DNA of 64,000 nt from Liolophura sinensis (lineage: Eukaryota > Mollusca > Polyplacophora > Chitonida > Chitonidae). The notes beneath the pieces were generated by a model. That model did no database searches. It was not told the origin of the DNA and worked only from the letters and a program-made list of their open reading frames with translations. The stretch spans positions 2,237,501 to 2,301,500 of the forward strand of contig NC_088303.1 in assembly GCF_032854445.1 (NCBI RefSeq), given 5' to 3'. Below, piece by piece: positions 11,901 to 26,900 of this stretch (position 1 is the first letter of the stretch; each line of letters opens with the position of its first letter). Both the position numbers and the translations under genes were made by a program.

Positions 11901-14900
11901 CAATACAGGTAGAGATATATCCAACAGGTGTATGTGTATATGTGTATTTCATTAATAAGTAATATGAATGAAGCTAAAGAGAGACAATACAGGTAGAGAT
12001 ATATCCAACAGGTGTATGTTGCATTAACAAGCAATAAAAACGTTTAGTCAAGTTTCATGTAATTTTCTGTTCTTCAAATGTTCTAATTCGTGAACCTTTT
12101 GCATATGAAAGGGCAAATTTCCGTGCAATTTTGAATTTGTTTATGGAAACAAAACTACATTGGTTGGATTGTACAGTTTCAGGGTTTCACAAAAAGTATA
12201 ATTTATCAGTCAACACAGAATAATACCTTCAGAATATGCTTGCATGAACACCTAAACACATAAAGATTGAAAAATTTACAATTTTAAAAGGATAGCATAA
12301 TCATAACTCGGAAAAAAAAAATAGAGCCTCCAAGTATGCCAGGCCTGATCTTTCACAATTTAATATTCATTTCTGTAATTTGTCAGGAAGCTTTAGGTCT
12401 ACCAAACCTTGTTTCAATACAGAAAACACAAACGACATTTCAGACTTACCTGTATGTGATTGCAGGTAAAATAAAGAAGAGCCAGACATGGATCAGTATC
12501 ACCAAAAGGATTTGGAAAATAAACTTGCCAAGGACGTTTTTACGCAGGAACAGTCCACGATCAATGATGATGAGCATGAACTGTGCCAGCAACATCACAA
12601 GAAATGGGACGGGAACCTGGAATTATAACAACAACAACATTTTAGGGGTCAGTCATGCAGGAAGTGCTGGATTTTCTCGAGTACAATTTTACATCCATTA
12701 AGCAACTGTTCCGTCTGCCAAAATTGGATAAGTGATGAGAACAATTTTTAAAATTACAAAGTGTGGACATGTAAAGGATTAAAATCTATTGGTCACAAAA
12801 CACAAGATCTTTCATTATTGAACTCTTCGATACTCTTTTATTCCAGAAAATCTTGTGACTACAGTATGATTACTTACCCTATTTTCTGACAAATAAGATG
12901 ACACATCCCCAGATGATGATTGCTGCAAAAAAAAAAAAAAAACGATGCGTTTAAACAAACATGTGAATGTTTCTGTAAACAACATACTTGAATGGATCTT
13001 TGGTTGGAATATCAAAATCCCATGGTTTCCATTTTTGTGGGTTTTATTTATAGGCAACCTAAACAAATAAATTATTCAACAGACATAAACAATAAGTTAT
13101 AAACTGTATGGAGGAATACTGAAATTATGAAGAATAATTTTTAATCATTTGACAAATTTCCATTATAATTCAACTAGAAATTGGATGTCTGATATACCCT
13201 TCTTTCATCCTTTCAACATTTCCAAAAATAAGAAAGAAAACTAAGAACAACTTAAAAGAAATGACAGGAGGCCATGTTGATTAGTTTGGCTTCATATTGA
13301 TTGTTTCATGGGCCATTCGTGGTGTACACTGATTACACAACTGGTACAGCCAGTTTGAATGGAGAAATGTAGCAATCAGACAGGAACAAAGTCTACAGGA
13401 AAATCCATTACTGCACTAAGTACCTGAATTATTAAAATAATTACCCGGCTGTAATTTAACTTATGCGTGCACAAGCTTAGATGATAGGGAAGTTGTACGG
13501 TACGTTTCTTGGAAATAAGTTCAGTTCTTTAGGGAGAATCTCCAAATTCAGAATGTATGTCACAGAGTGATTGCAGTTCCCGAGGTCACGTGACTGATGC
13601 GATCATGTGACTGATGGGAGGAGCACGTGCGAGTCACACCGAGACAAGCAGGACCACTGGCACATCAGGATCACTGTTTCCACACAATCACACATATTGT
13701 TCACATACCCATACGGCAAGCATTTGTCGGTTTGAAATTTAATTTGCCGTGAAACTTTCGGGAGTGATTTGGTCTTCTTCTGAGTATATACTCATTGAAA
13801 AGAAACTGTCTTCTGCTAATTCCGTGATTTCAAAATTTAAAAAAATACTTTTTTTTGCCGTCATATGACAATATAAATTGCTCAGTACAACTTGAATATT
13901 TATGTTGCAAAAGTACAGCAAAAACAGATGTGCCTGAAAATCAAAGCGCATATCACAGTCTTCAGGGCTGCTTTCGCTGAGAAATATATTTGTTGTCTTA
14001 ATATGAACTAACTTCTTCAAGTTTTGTGGAGTTGATTAGTTAAAGATATAACTTTTCACTATTAGCGTGGCGTACATTCTTTTATCTTAAGTCTATGTTT
14101 ATGTTGAACACTGTTTTGGAAATTGGACTTGCGATTATTGATCAGGAACGTCCATTTTGGTTGACGCCTGGTACATATGAATGTCTGTTTCAACACCTAG
14201 TTTTCTGTTCACATACACTATATGTTTAAAATTCGTGGAAAGGAAGGGCAGGGGAGAGAAACATTGTTTTGGGAACCTGTCACTCTCAATGTAGCCAATG
14301 GCGTTTTACTCGTGCTCCTGTTCATATCCACCTCCTGTGAATTTATTCCATGACTAAATGTAACATATTTGTTAAAACTGAACTACACTTCTGTTGTCAG
14401 TAAACATACATGTGTGTGCATGATTGTTGACAAAACATTCGAATGGTACACACCATATTTCCACCAAGCTCAGGCTCTGGCAGTGGCTTTATGTAAATGT
14501 GTATGTCCATGCATGCATGAGTTGGTACCGCAATTTATTGTTATGAGCCGTAAACGATCTTCTAATTTAAGCACTATAGCCCAAGGGGGTCATTTAATGA
14601 TCTGCAAAACTGTGGTGATTTCACTTCAGGCATGTGACTTCTCCACATGGTTAGTAAGGAACTGCATTGTCTGTACTTGGGACACTTACTTGTCTAAATG
14701 CTTCTTCACACTGACTGGTCATGGCCTATCTATACACTTAAACAGGGGGTTTAAATTTTAAGGGCATGGTGTCAGACAAGTTGGCCCCAGCAGCCCATGA
14801 GGAACTGGGCAATTCTGGTCCCTGGTTGATGTCATGGTCACAGGAAACTTCATACATAAAGGATGTGTTTATATATGTATTTGTGTGATTTCCTAGCAGT

Positions 14901-17900
14901 TTCAGCTATTTTTTGGTCCCTGATTGATGTCATGGTCACAGGAAACTTCATACATAAAGGATGTGTTTATATATGTATTTGTGTGATTTCCTAGCAGTTT
15001 CAGCTATTTTTTGGTCCCTGATTGATGTCATGGTCACAGGAAACTTCATACATAAAGGATGTGTTTATATATGTATTTGCGTGATTTCCTAGCAGTTTCA
15101 GCTATTTTTTGGTCCCTGATTGATGTCATGGTCACAGGAAACTTCATACATAAAGGATGTGTTTATATATGTATTTGCGTGATTTCCTAGCAGTTTCAGC
15201 TATTTTTTGGTCCCTGATTGATGTCATGGTCACAGGAAACTTCATACACAAAGGATGTGTTTATATATGTATTTGTGTGATTTCCTAGCAGTTTCAGCTA
15301 TTTTTTGGTCCCTGATTGATGTCATGGTCACAGGCAACTTCATACATAAAGGATGTGTTTATATATGTATTTGTGTGATTTCCTAGCAGTTTCAGCTATT
15401 TTTTGGTCCCTGATTGATGTCATGGTCACAGGAAACTTCATACATAAAGGATGTGTTTATATATGTATTTGCGTGTTTTCCTAGCAGTTTCAGCTATTTT
15501 TTGGTCCCTGATTGATGTCATGGTCACAGGAAACTTCATACATAAAGGATGTGTTTATATATGTATTTGTGTGATTTCCTAGCAGTTTCAGCTATTTTTT
15601 GGTCCCTGATTGATGTCATAGTCACAGGAAACTTCATTGATCGCTCACAGTCATTTCTGTATTATACAGCCCTCTCTGCTTTCAAGAACAGCATCAAAAA
15701 TGTCTGAACATGTATATTGAATTATGTTCCCCCATTTAAGCCTGACTGGGCCCCATGCAGACTAATTGATACTCTGTTTAGGCTACTTCTTGTTTTCCTT
15801 CGAAGTCAGAACAGATCCAGCATCATTTCTAGACAGCTTCTGGGCTACCCTTTCTCACCAAAATTGACAACACAACATGTGCAAAAGATGTACATTTTAT
15901 CTGTTTATACAGCCCTATTCCCTGCTCAGATTCTACAGCCCTATGCCCTGCTCAGATTATACAGCCTTATGCTCTGCTCAGATTATACAGCCCTATGCCC
16001 TGCTCAGATTACACAGCCTTATGCCCTGCTCAGATTATACAGCCGTATTCCCTGTTCAGATTATACAGCCGTATGCCCTGCTCAGATTATACAGCCTTAT
16101 GCCCTGCTCAGATTATACAGCCTTATGCCCTGCTCAGATTATATCGAAGAAGACTAAACAGTTTCATAAACACTGCTCCTAATACGATATATGTAAGTTG
16201 TGTACTACCAAATTACTGTAAATTTCAATTCAGCTGTGAAAATAACCATCTACATTTTGTACAGGTGTTAAATGGTGATCATTATACGGACAAGCGTTAC
16301 AATTTGTAAGCTTTTACGGTAAGTCCTTCACTGACAAGCTTTTTTAGAATTTTCACCTTTTTTTTTTTAATGGCTTGTATCTTGTTTAATACTGTCGCAT
16401 CACGGCCCACACAGCGCAGGTTGGCATTTTCTATGAATATTTTCTTCTTAATACCGTCATTTCGTTAAATTATTTTCCTCTAGGTTCATGTGTTCAGTTT
16501 AATATATAGCCGTAATTTTTCTGGCATCTCTTGTTACTTCCAATCCTGTGATCATGCAGGATCACAGAAATGCAGAAGCTTTTAAACGCTCCTCTAGTCT
16601 CACAGCGATCTGGACTGGCGAGACTTGAGCAACTCCCCAGCCATCCTTATTCTGTGATCGGGTGTTCCAGATTTGGACCTGCTCCCTTACGAAGATTTTC
16701 ATGGACAAAATCTGAACACATGGAAAAGCACAATTAAGCAAAATGCTAAATGCCTGTAATTAAACTTAGGTATGCACAATGATAGATGTTAGGTATGTTT
16801 AGATGATAGACAAGAAGTATGGTAAGTTCCATCAAAATCGGCATAGCAGTTTGGGAGGATTGTGTTGACGGGCGGTCAGAGAGACAAACAGGGTTATTCC
16901 TATATAACCCCACTTAACTTGGTTGAGGGGGCTAAAAAAATATGACTGGATTTCATGCTTGTATCAGTTACTTTGGCATGGATGAAATATAAATAACTTA
17001 CGGCTGGTCCGAATGACTGGTATCCAAACACCAGTATGAGGAAGTTGATGAAGTCACAGATGAACATAGGTGCGTATACATCTGTAGTAGCATTATACTC
17101 AGAGCTAGTTATGCCCCTGTAGAAGTCCTTGAACGGTTTCACACAGGCACTTAACCTTAAACAGAGAACAAAAGTTCAATATCACACATAAACAAACAAT
17201 GTCAAGCAAAAAGTTTGTATTCTTGACAAATGATAAAGATTTTTAGAAGCAACCATCAGCCATGAGCAATACAAAGTTGTACTTTTGATGAAGTCCTTCC
17301 TAAATTCATTCGCTTTGGGTGAAAAAATTTTCTTGTAGAATGGCATATGATTTAAAATGTATCACTACAAATTTATTTTATAGCATTTAACTTTCTAGTG
17401 CGATCACATCTTGGAAACTTTTCCAAAATTCTTATGTTCAACAAGTTTCTAACATTAAATAAAGAAGTGAACTACAGTCTGTTGTACTTGGACGAATATT
17501 AACTACCCTCTCAGCCTGTGCAGAAGTGTGTGTTTGATTAGTAGTTATATACAGACTCATTGATTTTGTGAGTTTCAGTATCTTGTCAGAACTCACTTCT
17601 TCTTCGCTGCTCCCTCGGTCTGGTCATTCTTCTGGTCACCTTCCTCTTCTGGTTTTATCGCGTCTATCTCACCCTCCTCTAACGGCTGACCTCCACTATA
17701 CTGAACACATGATTCGTAACATAAGTTTTCAACCCCCTGACATTTCTTTGATTGTTGCTATCATGCCAATTTTTTTGGTGAAGTAAACCGGAATGCTCAC
17801 CGAACTTTTGGTAAATTACTGACCAACTTTTCAACATTTGACCTATAGACATGCACACATTATTGGTGAAACTCATAGTACGTACAGCTACACGAGCCTC

Positions 17901-20900
17901 ATCAACCGCTTACTGTCACCACAGAAATGTGAGAGCAGCTGAAGGCAACGTTGCCCAAAAATTCCCTGCCCAAGGCGGAGTTGAACCTACACTTCATGTG
18001 TCCTAGTAATCAACTGTTCTACAACGATTTTGTGTTCTTGACAAAGCAACCTTACTCAACATGGCACTTTTAAAAACTCATTCTGCATCTCAAACTATCT
18101 GTCTGGTTTACTCCTTCTTTCATAATTACCAAGAACAAAAATATTAAATGATCATTTCCCGTACCTCCACAAGTTCCTGTTTGTCATCAGTGGGCTCTGT
18201 TTCAGGATTGACCTGGGTTTTGTCCTCCACAATGTCCGCATCTTTCCACAAGCCATATCTCTGAAGACCAAACAAAACTGGACAAGTTAAACTAACTGGT
18301 ATAATAGTACAAATATAAATCGAACTGAACGAGGGCAACCCCATGCTAATAGTACTAACATGTGCCAAACTGGACAAATGATGCAATTCTGTAATATGCT
18401 GTAATTAAAACTTTCAGCCATCATAAACCAACATTTTTAAAGTCATGTTTTCAAACCAATTTGAATTCTGACCTGAGAAAGAAGGTCAATGGGCATTTAA
18501 AATATTATTTTGATAACATTCATTTCCTTACCACAAACAAGTTTGCCAAATGTTATAAAGGTATATTAATCGGCTTTCGGACTACAACAATACCTTCAGC
18601 CAAAGATGGTCAAAAGAAAGAAGTCCTATCTACATGTAAATAAATCTGCCAGGTGTTTTCCATCTATAACCTGATCTTCATCAGATCTAGAGAAAGTGAA
18701 ATATTTCACAAAGATTACAAAACTAAAAAAGATTATCAAAGGAAAAAATTAATATCAATGAACAATATCTTTCAAAAGTGGGTATCAATAGTATTGTTAA
18801 CGAATTGCTCTAACTTCAGCTGAACCCATCAACTTCAACTGTAACCAGAGAGAAAAATGTGATACTTCAACTCCTACCGACATTCTTACCTTGAGAATTA
18901 ACCTATGGATGAACAAAGCCAACAGCAGAGCTAAGTCACACGTGGCATAGTTTGACCGTTTCTCAATGCCCAGAATCCTTGGTGCCCAAAAAGGGTTGGG
19001 GAATGCGGCATCATTCCATGGGAAGAAGTCAAACTGAAATAAGTACTTCACAACAACAACAGCCTGGGAAAACAAAAGGACAAACGCACATGAGAATAAT
19101 ATTGCATTTCATATAGATTACTGGTGAACATTTGAACATTAATAATCATAATAATAAAGAGTTTAACAGACTTCTAATCATGCAAATTTACTACAATTAC
19201 AGTAAAATTTATTTTGTTAAAAAAAAACCCACTTTTTAACTACAGGTCCTGTAGTAAATTATACAAATAACCTTGCAGGCCCCTTAATGACACACCTGTC
19301 TAAATTTGCAGTGTATTGTGGGATATGAAGTAGGGTAACCAGCAAATTGTCAACATGTCTGACATGTGACAGGTTATAAATACCTATCAACAAACAAATA
19401 CCAACTGGTGCATTAGTACTGTCCATAAAATAATGGAAGATACAGATTTTTTAAAAACTCTTCTTTACTGCTCAAAAGTCTGCATTTCAACAATCCAAAA
19501 CAAACAACATGTGCAACGTGTGCTACTGGCTGATAATGGAAAAAAAAAACTTGAAAAGTAAAGTCGAGAACACACAATATCCCCTTGAAAATTTAAATCA
19601 CTTTATTAGGAACTGTAAGGAATAAGCCAAATGTGGCTTATACAAAACACTGGTGTGTATAAATAGAAAATGTACCAGTCACTAACTTATTCTTATTATG
19701 ATTCAACAGCTAATAACACATGAAAAAAATTACTGTAACTTAGTTTCAAGACAATTAAATTTACAAACACAGTTGAAAAATATTAACAGTCGACCAATTA
19801 ATTTATGGCATGTATTTATACTTTACATTAATTTTGGGGCGATTATAAATAAAAATTTTTATAACAGGGTCAACCCAAGTGTAATTTTTGATTGCAAGTT
19901 GTGACTATCATAGCTGGCAATCTCTTTCTGCAAGAGGGTGTCAATTGTAAGTTAGGGATAACACTCTTAATCTTAGAGATTTACAATCAACTTAGGCTTA
20001 CAACTGTTTGTTTATCAGAGGCCTCTGTCAACTGTAAACTCTTACCCCACTTTATACCCGTTAATACATAGCACCCTCAGATAATGATGCAGCCGGTCCA
20101 TTCAGACATTGTTCACCAACATACTTATACGATCATGGAAAAAAGTCTGACCTCTGTGTACGTGATGACAGTGATCCAGAAGGTCTTGGACGGGCGGGGG
20201 ACGGACAGCATGCCCCAGAGGAACACCATGAAGGGGTAGGGCAGAGAGAGAAGGCTTGCCGACGTCAGCTGGTTGAGGATCATGATGAAGTAACAGACAA
20301 GTTCAGACCGGGAAATAATCATGAAGTAGGTTGCTTCCAACAGGCGGTACGCACGAGGTTTGCTCTGGTCAAATTTGTCCTCTGCTTCAGCGTGGGCCAG
20401 TTCCAGATCAGAAAGACTGAAAGTTTGACAAAACATAGTAGAAAGGAGTAAAAAAATAGTTCTCTAGTTCATCGATTTCTTCCAAGGCTTATCCCTAATA
20501 AGGCCTTTCCTGGCTTCAGACAGTCCTAAACCAAACAGTTGTTCTTGCCACAGCTTTGGCCTCGGACAAGTGAGGTTCCAGATGAGAATCCCACTCTCGC
20601 TAGTTAGGCAGCAGATTCATGTCAGTAGGTTTGTCAGGTGCTTGCTGAAGGGCAGTGGTTTACTATGATTCCCTCCACCCATAAATCCTACCTGTATATA
20701 TCAAAGCTGCCAGTTATAAACCTTTATACATCATCTGATTAAAACGACCTAAAGTTTCGCCCTGAGACTTGGAAAGTCTGTCCCGGGATTCATTGTGATT
20801 GTGGTTGTTACTGACTGGGTGCCGCGGGAGAGCATCAGGGGTGGTTAGGGGTTTATACTGACAGTACAAGAATATAATAAACAAGCTCATGCTTCACTGA

Positions 20901-23900
20901 GCAGTCAGTCTACGCTCCTACCAACAACAGTTCATGTTTTCCTCAGTTTTAATCCTGTTTTAGTACATGTGCTTGTTTTATTATCGTTATTTTGTGATAA
21001 AAGGGAATTTGGGAGAAAATTTGTGGAGATTCAGCATGACTACCCAGTACTTTTACGGATTTGGAGTGTCATGTCCAAGCTGTAGCAGAATTTAGCATAC
21101 TCCCAAATCAATACTTGCAAACTAGTCCTATCAGCAGACGAGATGAAGATGTCAAACTGGGGCCAAGACATTGCTTGTCTTGATAATTTCTTCAATTTTT
21201 GGCCGGCTAAGCGCCATGCAAGCTAATGAAATGGGCAGGGGCTAATCACTCTCTTCTGTCATCTTGCCGCCAACTCAGATCATGCAAAAGTAAAGAACAG
21301 TAACTCAGGTGCACAGCTTTAGATCATTACCATAAGTCAATGATAAATCAAATATGCTTACTGATACGGCTTTTAAGTGAATCATCAGACAAAGAAAATT
21401 ATTTGACACTACATCTGAACACTTACTTTGGACAAGATGATAAAGCACGCACTTTGGACAATAACGGAAACAGAGTACATTACACAGGACAACAAATCAC
21501 AGAGTACAATGGCCCAGGTTGTAGAGCACTGACAAACCCTGCCTTGATGTAGCCACTAGACAGGACTTTAAGGATAAATGAAAACGAACTATAAAACAAA
21601 GATTATGTTTCTATGCCAAATGAAGAAAATTTTGCTCCTGAATTTTTGAAAAAAATTTTATTATATTTTTTTATGTATTTTTATACCTGTCAATTACCCC
21701 TCTATATAACTGATATTTCGGATTTTCTCAGAAATTAAGTCATCTTTCATCTTGCTCGAAATGTCCCCGAAGTGCCCTGAACCCAGTGAACCGTGACGCT
21801 ACAGTGTGGGCAAGGTGACATGTACACATATACTGGAGGGCTTCTTCCGGCCAGCTTAGTGCCCCCTCTACGCCCCTACACCCACCCCCATTAAATTTAT
21901 TTTCCTCATTCCCGCCCCCGGGGGTGTTGACATCAACGTTACAAGCATTTTACAGACTGACCTCTGGGGCATTAAGAAAACTGTAATTCTTAGCCATTTT
22001 TACCCCACAATGTGAAAACTGAAAAATTTATTTGTACTGCTGCTGTAAAGTACTTATTATCTGCTGGAATTTATTTTCGCGGATTTAAGAGAATACTGAA
22101 AACAGATCTTAAAATTTTCAAATTCTCCAAGATAGAATATGGTCGAAATTACTTAAGCACGTAAAACATGTATCATGATGGGTGGCTGTAATACTCCTTT
22201 GTTTCCTGTGGTGTCCCTAATCCTCGTGATCTGGATCAGAGATTAAAACAATGGGGCATGGATTATCACTAGGTGAGAAGATTATTTTCGCACCTATGGC
22301 GAGCAGTACTCAAACAGGTGTCACTTCTTTTCGAATCATTGATGTTCACTTTTAAACACCTCGCAAAGTGACCTGTCACCTTTTGAGCAGTTCAACGCAA
22401 AACATATGAATTCCCCATTATCGGCACAAGTCAATCATTTTTATCAAGCAACACAGTAAGCTTTGCATTGTTTTCAGTTTTAATCGTCCTCTGTAGCAGG
22501 TCAGAAACCACAAACATAGTTGTAGCCGTCAAACGGCCATTGCATTGTTGTACACACTTCACAGTTTGTTAGTCAGAAGCTCACTCATTGCACCACAGGA
22601 GAGACACAGCCAACAGGATAGCGTGTATCAGAGCGACATTCATTAGAAGCCAGCACGTGCTAGTACCAGTATCTACTTTTCTTTCATTTTACAGGCATAG
22701 TGAAGATTGATCAAACCAAAGACGAATAAACTCCCACTTTGTTTTATACCCACCAATACTTAGCACCAGAATATTTAAACCATAATATCCCTTCCCTGCT
22801 GTTAAAAATTTAACTGGTCCATCGAGTCACCCTGGCAAAAATTTCACTTCATTATTACCTGTAGCATATGAATCAATATTGGATATTTTTTCGCTGAATT
22901 ATTTTTTGCGGTAAATTATTGACCGCGAAATGCGCGAAAATTAGTTCCATGTGAAAAATAAGTATTTCACAGTATATGTTACTACACATGATAATCTGCA
23001 CATTAAGAAATACAAGCAAAGCGTTTGATGTATCCTTTAAGGCCAATATCGAGCCGTATAAGTAATTTCCACTGCACACTGCGCCGCACATACGATGTTT
23101 GCCGAACATCCCAGATGACAAACGAGCAAGTTGCTGATACAAGATGGCTGCCTCAGCCAACCATAGCAACAAACTGACAACAAAAGGACAAACGATTGTA
23201 CTGGCAAACGCTGCACACTTTGGAAATAGAAACAAAACTATTAAGCAGCGCTGCACAAAATGATGCGGCACAGCACCAAAGCCGCGCCGTGTACAGTGGA
23301 AATTGTAATAAATAACAAGTAGTTTTCTATTTTATGATGTGGCGCACATCGTGCAGTGGAAATTGGTCTTTATGCTCCTACATGAACCATCAACAGCTAT
23401 TAAACGCTACTGATGCTGTAATTACTTCACACCAGAACAAACCTGCTTGTCTTAGAATCTGCCTCCTCTGGTTTCTGGTCACTTCCAATAGAAGACACCT
23501 GTATCTCAACCAGATCGTCTCTACAAAACAACAAAATTTGTATCCCTTACTAAATATGCAAACTTTATGTATGGATCAAACTGGCTTTTGAAGTTACTCT
23601 AAGGGTCTACAAACATGAATTTGCACACAAAATTTTCTCAAAATTGGGTAATATTTGAAACAGTTATAGCATGGATCCAATGGCCCATAAGAGCCTAGGA
23701 AATAAGTGATTGTGTAAAACATATGAATAAATCAAGCTGCTATGGCTTACTAACGTAATGTCAAATTCAAAACAGAGTTTCAAAATTTTAACATAATTTG
23801 ATAATATTTGGTGCAGCCATAACAAAGCATCTCGATCAGACAGGCCTAAACTAATATCCATCTCTTTGTGAGAAATGACAGGGTTATATATGGCAGAGTC

Positions 23901-26900
23901 AATCACGTATGACCAGAGAGAAATCAGAGACATTTCCAATTGCTCATGATATATATATACTTCCTGACATGTGGATAGCCAGTGGTAGGATGTTTTGTGT
24001 TGACCATCAGATGATCATTACTAACTCACCCTATAGCACCATCTGGCTCCTCCTCATCTGAAAGCAGTCCTGGGGGGGTGTCCTCATGCATCGTCATTTG
24101 TTTCTTACTCCCCTGTCAAGTTCATGAGAATAAAACGAGATGATCAAATATGTCAGAGGACTGCAAAACAAAACACTCGATGAAACGATACAGCTACACA
24201 GAAATCACTGGAAGAATACATCAGGGAACTGCAAAACAAAACACTCGATGAAACAATACAGCTACCCAGAAATCAGTGGAAGAATATATCAGGGAACTGC
24301 AAAACAAAACACTCGATGAAACGATACAGCTACACAGAAATCACTGGAAGAATACATCAGGGAACTGCAAAACAAAACACTCGATGAAACAATACAGCTA
24401 CACAGAAAACACTGGAAGAATATATCAGAGAACTGCAAAACAAAACACTCGATGAAACGATACAGCTACACAGAAATCACTGGAAGAATATGTCAGAGAA
24501 CTGCAAAACAAAACACTCGATGAAACGATACAGCTACACAGAAATCACTGGAAGAATATGTCAGGGAACTGCAAAACAAAACACTCGATGAAACGATACA
24601 GCTACACAGAAATCACTGGAAGAAAATGTAACTATAATTCATAAATCAAAAACTGTATTTTCTGTGTGCCACCAAGGAACCTCAATATACCTCATTGCAG
24701 AATGAATAACAGCTACTGTATTTCCTCAAACCTTGCAAGATGTTCTTTCAAGCATATTTTGAAGGTATTAATTTCTGTAGGCTGATATAATTCTACTTTA
24801 AGAGATAATCCTGAAATTGATCAATTTATCCAATGTAGTTCTTGTCTTCAAAATGAAATTAAAAATGTGGATAAATTGCACTGACAGTTGTTCTTTCATA
24901 TGTGACAAAGTTGAGGAATTAGGATAGATGATGACTTGGTGTTGAGGACAAAATGCATATGAACTTTACTATAGAAAAATCTTTAGTGAAGCAGCCCTTC
25001 TAATACAGTGTTTACATGAAACACCGATAGATCGCAAAATACAACCATGTAGCTCACTGTTCATCTGTTTTTGGGGTAGATACAAAAAGTGAACAAATTT
25101 ATTAATTCCAATGAAGCAGTTCTGTAGATAGTGGATAGGCCAAAAAGATTACAGACAGACAAGCAAACTCCATACCGCAACACAACACTACATTTTCTTT
25201 ACCTTAATTCTTCGCTTAACATCTTCCATTTCTGATTCCAGTTTCTTGGCCACAAACCGGTAGCTCCATGAGATCTTGTTAAAGACGTGAATAACAAAGT
25301 CCACAAAGCTGTTGATCAGGGCAAGAAAAAACTGACACCATGTTCTCCCAGTGTCAATAGCAGTTTCTGACAAAAAAAAAAGGAAAGTTTTGGAAATCAA
25401 AATTTACCAAGCAAATTTGTCTGTTTCGGGAGTGGTAGATCCAGGGTCAATCCTGGGTCCAGTCACACCTAAGACTTTAAAAGAGAAAGTTGTAACTTCA
25501 TCATTTGACGTTCAGCATGAAGGGGATGATGCAACGACTGGTTGACCCGTACCAGTATAATGGCTCAGGCGGGGCGGCTTACGTGCCTTCAGTAGCAGCA
25601 CTGGATAAAACAGAGGTGGAAATCTGTCCTGCAACAAGGACGCACACTACATGCACTCTAAGGATTCCTTTGTCGTCATATGACTGAAAAATTGTTAAGT
25701 ATGACATTAAACCCAAGCACTCACTCACTCACTCACCAAGCACATTCAATTTATTTCCCACACTAAATGTGCAAAAGTTATGCACAGATGATTGTCAAAT
25801 TTGAAGGATTGCGCACAGAGTTTTATCAACATCACACAACTGGAACAATGAGAATCTGGAAATTAATTAATTAGACAAGGCAGTTTCTTGAACCTGGTCC
25901 CAATTTCTACGATACAAAGCTTCATAATTTCTTTTACAAAAATCAGACAATATTCAGAGGAGCCACTGCACAGAAATGAAAATGTGACTGATGGATGGAT
26001 AACCCAACCAAATTTAACGTCCTTTTTGTCAACGCATAGGATTAAAATATCACCACTGAATGTACAGGTTTTGTAACTAGAATGCCATCTGCTAATCCTG
26101 GTATGTGTTAATAGAAATATTATCATTTTAAATAGAAATATGAGAGCAACAAACTTCTACAAAACACAATACAAGTAGCTTTGCTTGAAGCAAAAACCTT
26201 TTCCACAGAAACACAGACATACAATAGCAGCTAGTTCAGGGCAAAATTTTTTGCAATCCAATATGGAATTTGGAATTGTCAAAGTGACACCTCAGCATGA
26301 CTGGTAATGATGTTGATGGAACACTGACCGTCATCCTCCTCTACAACTTCCTCCTCCTCTGTTTTGGGGATCTCCTTGGGCAGGCTAACTGTAGAACCAT
26401 CACCCTTTTTCTTCTTTCGGCGTTTTACAGATGCCTCGGGGGAAGTAGGACTAGACGCATCGCCACTCTGCAAGAGGTAGTATTTTTGTCAGATATTAAA
26501 ACTTATTCTCATGGAGGCATATATTAAATTTGTGGTAGTCTGACAGGTAAAAAGATAGCAGAAGAAGTGCAGCACTAACTTATGCCGCAAATCAATAAAA
26601 ACAACGCTTACATCAATAAGACTTCCGTCTGGGGCCACAGAGTAGCTACTCTTATAGGAGCTACGTTCACTCAGGGTTCCATCCTCTTCTGCTGCCCTTG
26701 CCTGGTCCACAGCACGCTTAGTTCCAGAATCCAGGGCCGTCGAGATCAGCTAAGAAATAGAATAACCACTCAAAACTTAAATATGTGAACATGGATCTCA
26801 AACATGCCATAAATCATCAAGCTTTTAAACACACAAGTTCATGGTTGTCTATTAGGGCTGGCTAAACCTGATTAAGCATAATGATTGGTTTGACGACTAC

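Noticed and set aside
11360-12034. 224-codon open frame rich in [14 protein letters not shown]
   Set aside because: Translation of the 84-bp array (a multiple of 3, so one frame stays open). It lies in a Piezo intron.
14369-14761. 130-codon plus-strand open frame as a nested gene
   Set aside because: No domain, no similarity I can recognise, and lies opposite a Piezo intron. Length is possible by chance in this much sequence.
15717-16309. Plus-strand frames with repeated [16 protein letters not shown]
   Set aside because: 26-bp array read in three frames.
22873-23271. 132-codon minus-strand open frame as a Piezo exon or separate gene
   Set aside because: Overlaps the candidate MITE, has no PIEZO similarity and would break exon phase.
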